A stretch of DNA of 9,343 nucleotides. Origin: Bacteroidales bacterium (GTDB lineage: Bacteria > Bacteroidota > Bacteroidia > Bacteroidales > UBA932). A program made the position numbers and the translations under genes. The number at the start of each line of letters is the position of its first letter. Positions within the stretch are counted from its first letter, which is position 1. The stretch covers positions 1-9,343 of the forward strand of contig JAFVDC010000080.1 of the NCBI GenBank assembly GCA_017478685.1, in the 5' to 3' direction. Below are positions 6,710 to 9,343 of the stretch, piece after piece. The notes beneath the pieces were generated by a model. The model worked only from the letters and a program-made list of their open reading frames with translations. It was not told the DNA's origin and made no database searches.

Positions 6710-6717
6710 TAACTTTG
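6710..6717 (+). promoter_or_regulatory. Candidate -7 box for the aminotransferase-dapF unit
   Basis: TAACTTTG matches TAnnTTTG, the Bacteroidetes -7 consensus, and is followed by CA as is common. It lies 5 bases before the ATG at 6723, which predicts a leaderless or nearly leaderless transcript from that ATG. The upstream ATG at 6675 would lie outside such a transcript. No TTTG box is seen 19-21 bases upstream, so support is partial. Confidence 0.5.
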
Positions 6718-6722
6718 CACCT

Positions 6723-8027
6723 ATGGATTATGAGCGCTTTTTTTCGGCCGATGTTCCCTCGTTCCTGAGGTCCCCCGTACGTGAAATCTTCCGAAAGGTT
6801 GATCTCCAGGCCATCTGTTCCTTTGCGGGAGGCTACCCTGCCGCAGTCACTTTCCCCACGGACCAGATTCCCGGCCTTGCTGCCGCAGTGCTGGAAAAAT
6901 ACGGCACCAGGGCACTTCAGTACGGTGCCACGCAGGGCGTTCCGGAACTCCGCGCTGCCATCGCCTCACGCTACGGCGTTCCTGTGTCGCAGGTCCAGAT
7001 AACCACGTCTTCCCAGCAGGGCATAGACGTGTGCTCCAGGGTTTTCCTTGACCCCGGAGACATAGTCCTTGCCCAGAGCCCCGTGTACCTTGGCGCCCTC
7101 CAAAGTTTCAGGGCGTACAGGGCAGAGGTCCGGGAAATACCCCCGGTGGACCAGGTCCAGGGCATTTTTGGACCAGGTGCAATTTCTGGGGGTGGACCTG
7201 GTCCAGACACTATGCCCCAGAAGGACCTCAGAGCCACACTCGGTGGACCTGGTCCAGGGGGTAAAAATACACCTAGTCCAAATGAGGGGTGGACCTGGTC
7301 CACGGGTGGTAGCGGAGTTGTGAAATTTATCTACGTTATCCCTGACTTCAATAACCCTACGGGTAAGACACTGACACTTGAGGAAAGAAAGGAGATTGTG
7401 CGCATAGCCCGCGAACTTGACATCCTGATTGTGGAGGACAGCCCGTATCGGGAGCTCAGATACTCCGGAAATGCCCTACCCACTATCCGCGAACTTGCTC
7501 CGGAGCGCACGCTGCACCTTGGGAGTTTCTCCAAGATCTTTGCCCCGGGGTTCAGGCTGGGGTGGATTATCGGCCCAGAACCGCTTCTGGAGCAGATTTA
7601 TGTGTGCAAGCAGTGCCTTGACCTCTGCCCTCCGGTGCTGGACCAGTACATGGCCTGTGAGTTCCTCACCTCAGGCGCACTTGATGCCAATCTGGTTAAT
7701 ACTATTGCCGAGTACAAACGCCGCAGGGACCTTATGCTGGGGCTCCTTGAAAAGTATATGCCTGCCGGCACCACCTGGACGCATCCGGACGGCGGTCTCT
7801 TCCTCTGGCTCACGCTCCCGGAAAGCATTGATACCGTGGCGCTCTACGACGAAGCCCTTTCGGCCGGAGTTGCCTACGTCGCCGGCTCCTTCTTCTACCC
7901 TGACGGCAGCCACCGCAACACTATGCGCCTCAACTTCTCCTTCATAGAGGAGTCCAAGATGGAGCCGGGGATAAAGATTCTAGCCGGGCTCCTGGCCGAT
8001 AAGTGCCTGAAACAGAATGATTTATAG
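6723..8027 (+). CDS. Class I/II PLP-dependent aminotransferase, probable N-succinyl-LL-DAP aminotransferase (DapC role)
   Basis: Fold-type I PLP enzyme resembling the LysN/2-aminoadipate (MocR C-domain-like) group; 434 residues from this start. Seen: FAGGYPA near the N-terminus, ALQYGATQGVPELR, the aromatic Y122 in PVYLG, NNPTG (210-214), D239 in VEDSPY, the PLP lysine K271 in GSFSKIFAPGFRLGW and R402 in MRLNFS. Its place next to dapF and opposite dapA-dapD-asd-M20 suggests it converts N-acyl-2-amino-6-oxopimelate to N-acyl-LL-DAP, the one step otherwise unfilled; this is inference from context. Between EIPP (near 140) and KFIYVIP (from 201) lies a Gly/Pro-rich 52-codon stretch encoded by a palindromic repeat array, where relatives have only about 20-25 residues. 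The start at 6723 is preferred because a TAACTTTG box lies directly upstream. An in-frame ATG at 6675 would add 16 residues that look like translated promoter. The distance to dapF is 48 nt. Confidence 0.88.
   Translation: MDYERFFSADVPSFLRSPVREIFRKVDLQAICSFAGGYPAAVTFPTDQIPGLAAAVLEKYGTRALQYGATQGVPELRAAIASRYGVPVSQVQITTSSQQGIDVCSRVFLDPGDIVLAQSPVYLGALQSFRAYRAEVREIPPVDQVQGIFGPGAISGGGPGPDTMPQKDLRATLGGPGPGGKNTPSPNEGWTWSTGGSGVVKFIYVIPDFNNPTGKTLTLEERKEIVRIARELDILIVEDSPYRELRYSGNALPTIRELAPERTLHLGSFSKIFAPGFRLGWIIGPEPLLEQIYVCKQCLDLCPPVLDQYMACEFLTSGALDANLVNTIAEYKRRRDLMLGLLEKYMPAGTTWTHPDGGLFLWLTLPESIDTVALYDEALSAGVAYVAGSFFYPDGSHRNTMRLNFSFIEESKMEPGIKILAGLLADKCLKQNDL
7147..7302. repeat. 156-bp mirror-symmetric array of a 13-bp palindrome inside the aminotransferase gene
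   Basis: Exact copies of TGGACCWGGTCCA (six-base arms around a central A or T) start at 7147, 7193, 7244 and 7290. Degenerate copies start at 7169 (one mismatch) and 7268 (three mismatches). The spacings are 22, 24, 51, 24 and 22 bases, a mirror pattern. The two 59-bp halves (7147-7205 and 7244-7302) have related inner parts in inverted order, around a 38-bp spacer. The total is 156 bases, exactly 52 codons, translated as a Gly/Pro/Asp-rich stretch with no stop. This is best read as an in-frame inserted palindromic element or array. Confidence 0.85.
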
Positions 8028-8032
8028 ATAGT

Positions 8033-8056
8033 CGGGTGCACCTGCAAGTGCACCCG
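8033..8056 (+). repeat. Intercistronic hairpin between the aminotransferase gene and dapF
   Basis: A perfect 9-bp inverted repeat CGGGTGCAC (8033-8041) and GTGCACCCG (8048-8056) with the loop CTGCAA, 5 bases after the aminotransferase stop and 19 before the dapF start. No T-run follows, so it is not a standard intrinsic terminator. It may instead protect or punctuate a bicistronic transcript, or be another palindromic repeat. Confidence 0.75.
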
Positions 8057-8075
8057 GGAATTAGCAACTTACTGA

Positions 8076-8879
8076 ATGATATATAGTTACACGCCAGCGC
8101 CCCATTTATTCACCGGAGCAGGTAACAACTTCGTGGTCTTTGACGGCCGTGAAGGCGGTATGGATGAGTACCGCCAGCCGGAGCGCATTCAGGCCCTTTG
8201 CAGGGAATACCGCACGGACGGCCTGATGATCCTCGCGGAGGCCCCCGGCCAGGACTTCGGGATGGAATTCTACAACCCTGACGGCTCCGGCGGCATGATG
8301 TGCGGCAACGGAGGCCGATGCATAGTTGCCTTTGCCGACTACCTTGGTCTGAAACCCGCCTCCGAGGACGGTACGTGGCACTTCCTTGCCCCTGACGGAG
8401 AGCACACCGCGACTGTCATTTCGAGCGTAGCCGAGAAATCTCTTTGGACCGTGCGCCTTAAAATGATAGACGTCAAGGGCATAAGCAAGGCAAATAACGG
8501 TTACTTCCTTAACACGGGCACAAGGCACTACGTGGAGTTCAGGGACAATGTGGATGCCATTGACATAGAGCCGGAGGCCAAGCCCATAAGATGGGCCGAT
8601 GACTTCCAGCCGGAAGGCACCAACGTGAACTTTGTGGAGAAAACAAAAGATGGCCTCAAGGTCCGCACTTTTGAGAAAGGTGTTGAGGGCGAAACCCTTG
8701 CCTGCGGCACGGGCATCACCGCTAGCGCCATCGCGGCATACGTGAAGGGCATTGCCCAAAGCCCGGTAAGGCTTCAGTGCCGCCGCGGAGACTGGCTGGA
8801 AGTTGAATTCACGCCCTACGGAGACGGTTTCAAGGACGTGTTCCTTACCGGCCCCGCTGAACTTATTGAAAAAAGATAA
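8076..8879 (+). CDS. dapF: Diaminopimelate epimerase (DapF)
   Basis: Cofactor-independent epimerisation of LL- to meso-diaminopimelate, the last step before LysA and the form used in peptidoglycan. 267 residues, normal length, two pseudo-symmetric halves. The N-terminal GAGNNFVVFD (14-23) matches the family GxGNDF motif with Asn for Asp at residue 18. The first catalytic cysteine is C76 in MMCGNGGRC and the second is C210 in GETLACGTGITAS. NTGTRHYVEF (146-155) and GTNVNFVE (181-188) are also conserved. Residues 114-122 (VISSVAEKS) are encoded by a shortened copy of the palindromic repeat found in the minus-strand gaps. It lies in the loop before TVRLKMIDV, away from the cysteines, so activity is probably kept. 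It lies 48 nt after the aminotransferase gene and is probably cotranscribed with it. No Shine-Dalgarno and no separate promoter were seen. Confidence 0.96.
   Translation: MIYSYTPAPHLFTGAGNNFVVFDGREGGMDEYRQPERIQALCREYRTDGLMILAEAPGQDFGMEFYNPDGSGGMMCGNGGRCIVAFADYLGLKPASEDGTWHFLAPDGEHTATVISSVAEKSLWTVRLKMIDVKGISKANNGYFLNTGTRHYVEFRDNVDAIDIEPEAKPIRWADDFQPEGTNVNFVEKTKDGLKVRTFEKGVEGETLACGTGITASAIAAYVKGIAQSPVRLQCRRGDWLEVEFTPYGDGFKDVFLTGPAELIEKR
8414..8442 (+). repeat. Palindromic dispersed repeat, copy 3, within dapF
   Basis: A 29-base version of the repeat at 3891-3935 and 4946-4988: TGTCATTTCGAGCGTAGCC followed directly by GAGAAATCTC. It retains both end segments but lacks the central GC-rich stem and loop. 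It is on the plus strand and so, like the other two copies, in sense orientation relative to its gene. It is translated as VISSVAEKS in dapF without disturbing the frame. Confidence 0.85.
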
Positions 8880-8887
8880 CTCCCCTG

Positions 8888-8918
8888 TTTGAAATCTTCA
8901 CTTCTCTTCCTATCTTTG
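8888..8918 (+). promoter_or_regulatory. Bacteroidetes-type promoter of the DUF3990 gene
   Basis: TTTG at 8888-8891 and TATCTTTG at 8911-8918 are separated by 19 bases, matching the known Bacteroidetes -33/-7 arrangement (TTTG, 19-21 bases, TAnnTTTG). The predicted transcription start is near 8922-8925, giving a leader of about 28 bases before the ATG at 8952. This is the clearest promoter in the window and the main evidence for the phylum. Confidence 0.8.
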
Positions 8919-8923
8919 CAAAA

Positions 8924-8941
8924 GTAACGTTATAACGTCAC
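8924..8941. promoter_or_regulatory. Palindrome at the predicted transcription start (candidate operator)
   Basis: A perfect 12-bp palindrome ACGTTATAACGT (8927-8938) extends, with one mismatched pair, to an 18-bp dyad GTA...CAC (8924-8941). It lies just downstream of the -7 box, over or next to the expected transcription start of the DUF3990 gene, where binding of a dimeric repressor would block initiation. No regulator gene is visible in the window. Confidence 0.4.
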
Positions 8942-8951
8942 AAAAAGCAAG

Positions 8952-9343
8952 ATGGAAAGCATTCTATTTCACGGGTCCAACAAAATCATAAGCAATCCCA
9001 CCAAGGCCGGCGGGAAGGTTCACAATGACTTTGGACAAGGCTTTTACTGCACCCCGGACATTGAACTTGCAAGGGAATGGGCATGCACAGAGACTCCCAC
9101 AGCCTTTGCCAACCATTACAGTTTCGAGCCTAGTTATACGCTTGAAGTATGCAATTTGTCAGGCCCGGATTATCACGTCCTCAACTGGCTGGCCATCCTT
9201 ATGGTAAACAGAGTCTTTGAAACCAGCCATGGCATCCCCGCCGCCATCAAGAAATACATCATTCAGGAGTTTCTGCCGGATCTTTCCGGATACGACGTCA
9301 TTAGGGGCTACAGGGCCGATGACTCCTACTTCCAGTACTCAAA
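8952..9343 (+). CDS. DUF3990-family protein, C-terminus cut by window edge
   Basis: 130 residues are visible and the frame runs off the right edge. The N-terminal FHGSN (6-10), the DFGQGFYCTPDIELAREWA stretch (26-44) and GYRADDSYF (119-127) match the pattern I associate with DUF3990, a family thought to have an ADP-ribosyltransferase-like fold. The HG and GFY motifs would correspond to the NAD-binding region; activity is not established. Members often sit beside small DUF3791 genes in Bacteroidetes and Firmicutes, but no such partner lies upstream here; one could follow downstream. It has its own strong-looking promoter and a possible operator, and is unrelated to the diaminopimelate genes in function. 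It probably marks the start of an accessory module. The start ATG at 8952 fits the promoter and the conserved N-terminus. Confidence 0.75.
   Translation, partial: MESILFHGSNKIISNPTKAGGKVHNDFGQGFYCTPDIELAREWACTETPTAFANHYSFEPSYTLEVCNLSGPDYHVLNWLAILMVNRVFETSHGIPAAIKKYIIQEFLPDLSGYDVIRGYRADDSYFQYS

Noticed and set aside
6639..6722. Lysine riboswitch upstream of dapA
   Set aside because: The interval is too short for the lysine riboswitch fold and has no matching conserved elements.
6675..6722. Upstream ATG at 6675 as the aminotransferase start
   Set aside because: It would place the TAACTTTG box within the coding region and add 16 residues without family resemblance; kept only as an alternative.
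7147..7302. Possible CRISPR array because of regularly spaced short repeats
   Set aside because: Repeats are only 13 bp, palindromic, in mirror order and inside an intact reading frame; no cas genes.
6723..8027. Identification of the aminotransferase as DapL
   Set aside because: The N-terminal and active-site surroundings look like the LysN/MocR-type group, and DapD plus an M20 hydrolase in the locus call for an acyl-route aminotransferase.
8106..8759. Minus-strand open frame of 217 codons opposite dapF
   Set aside because: dapF has both catalytic cysteines and normal length on the plus strand; the antisense frame has no support.

Overview
The window (about 9.3 kb, moderately GC-rich) looks like chromosomal DNA from a member of the Bacteroidetes, most likely Bacteroidales. 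The best evidence is a promoter at 8888-8918 with the layout typical of this phylum (TTTG, 19 bases, TATCTTTG), further TAnnTTTG boxes in front of two other genes, and the near absence of Shine-Dalgarno sequences. The assignment is an inference; no rRNA or other marker is present.

Almost the whole window is one biosynthetic locus: the route from aspartate to meso-diaminopimelate (precursor of lysine and peptidoglycan cross-links) by the N-acylated branch. On the minus strand, read from right to left, are dapA, dapD, asd and an M20 metallohydrolase (probable DapE), then a hairpin terminator (2678-2715), then dapB and a bifunctional aspartokinase-homoserine dehydrogenase (thrA) that leaves the window at its left edge. 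On the plus strand, divergent from dapA, are a class I PLP aminotransferase (probable DapC function) and dapF. Together these cover every step from aspartate to meso-DAP; only lysA is not seen. After dapF a new transcription unit with its own promoter starts a DUF3990-family gene that leaves the right edge. dapA/dapD and dapB/thrA overlap by 1 and 4 bases. The gaps dapD-asd and asd-M20 (59 and 58 nt) are each largely filled by a copy of one palindromic repeat.

The most unusual aspect is repeat DNA inside and between these genes. One repeat family (TGTCATTTCGAGC...GAGAAATCTC) occurs three times, always in the same orientation relative to transcription: in two intergenic gaps and, as a shortened copy, translated in frame inside dapF. 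The aminotransferase carries a 156-bp (52-codon) in-frame block built from six copies of the 13-bp palindrome TGGACCWGGTCCA in mirror-symmetric order. The M20 gene carries two further repeat-rich in-frame segments. This resembles coding-sequence-invading palindromic elements such as those of Rickettsia, but with several unrelated families in one pathway.

ThrA is also unusual. Its regulatory region has room for only about one ACT domain instead of two, and several homoserine dehydrogenase motif residues differ. DapA lacks residues of the E. coli-type lysine-inhibition site. Together this suggests that feedback control of the pathway is altered, though that is inference.
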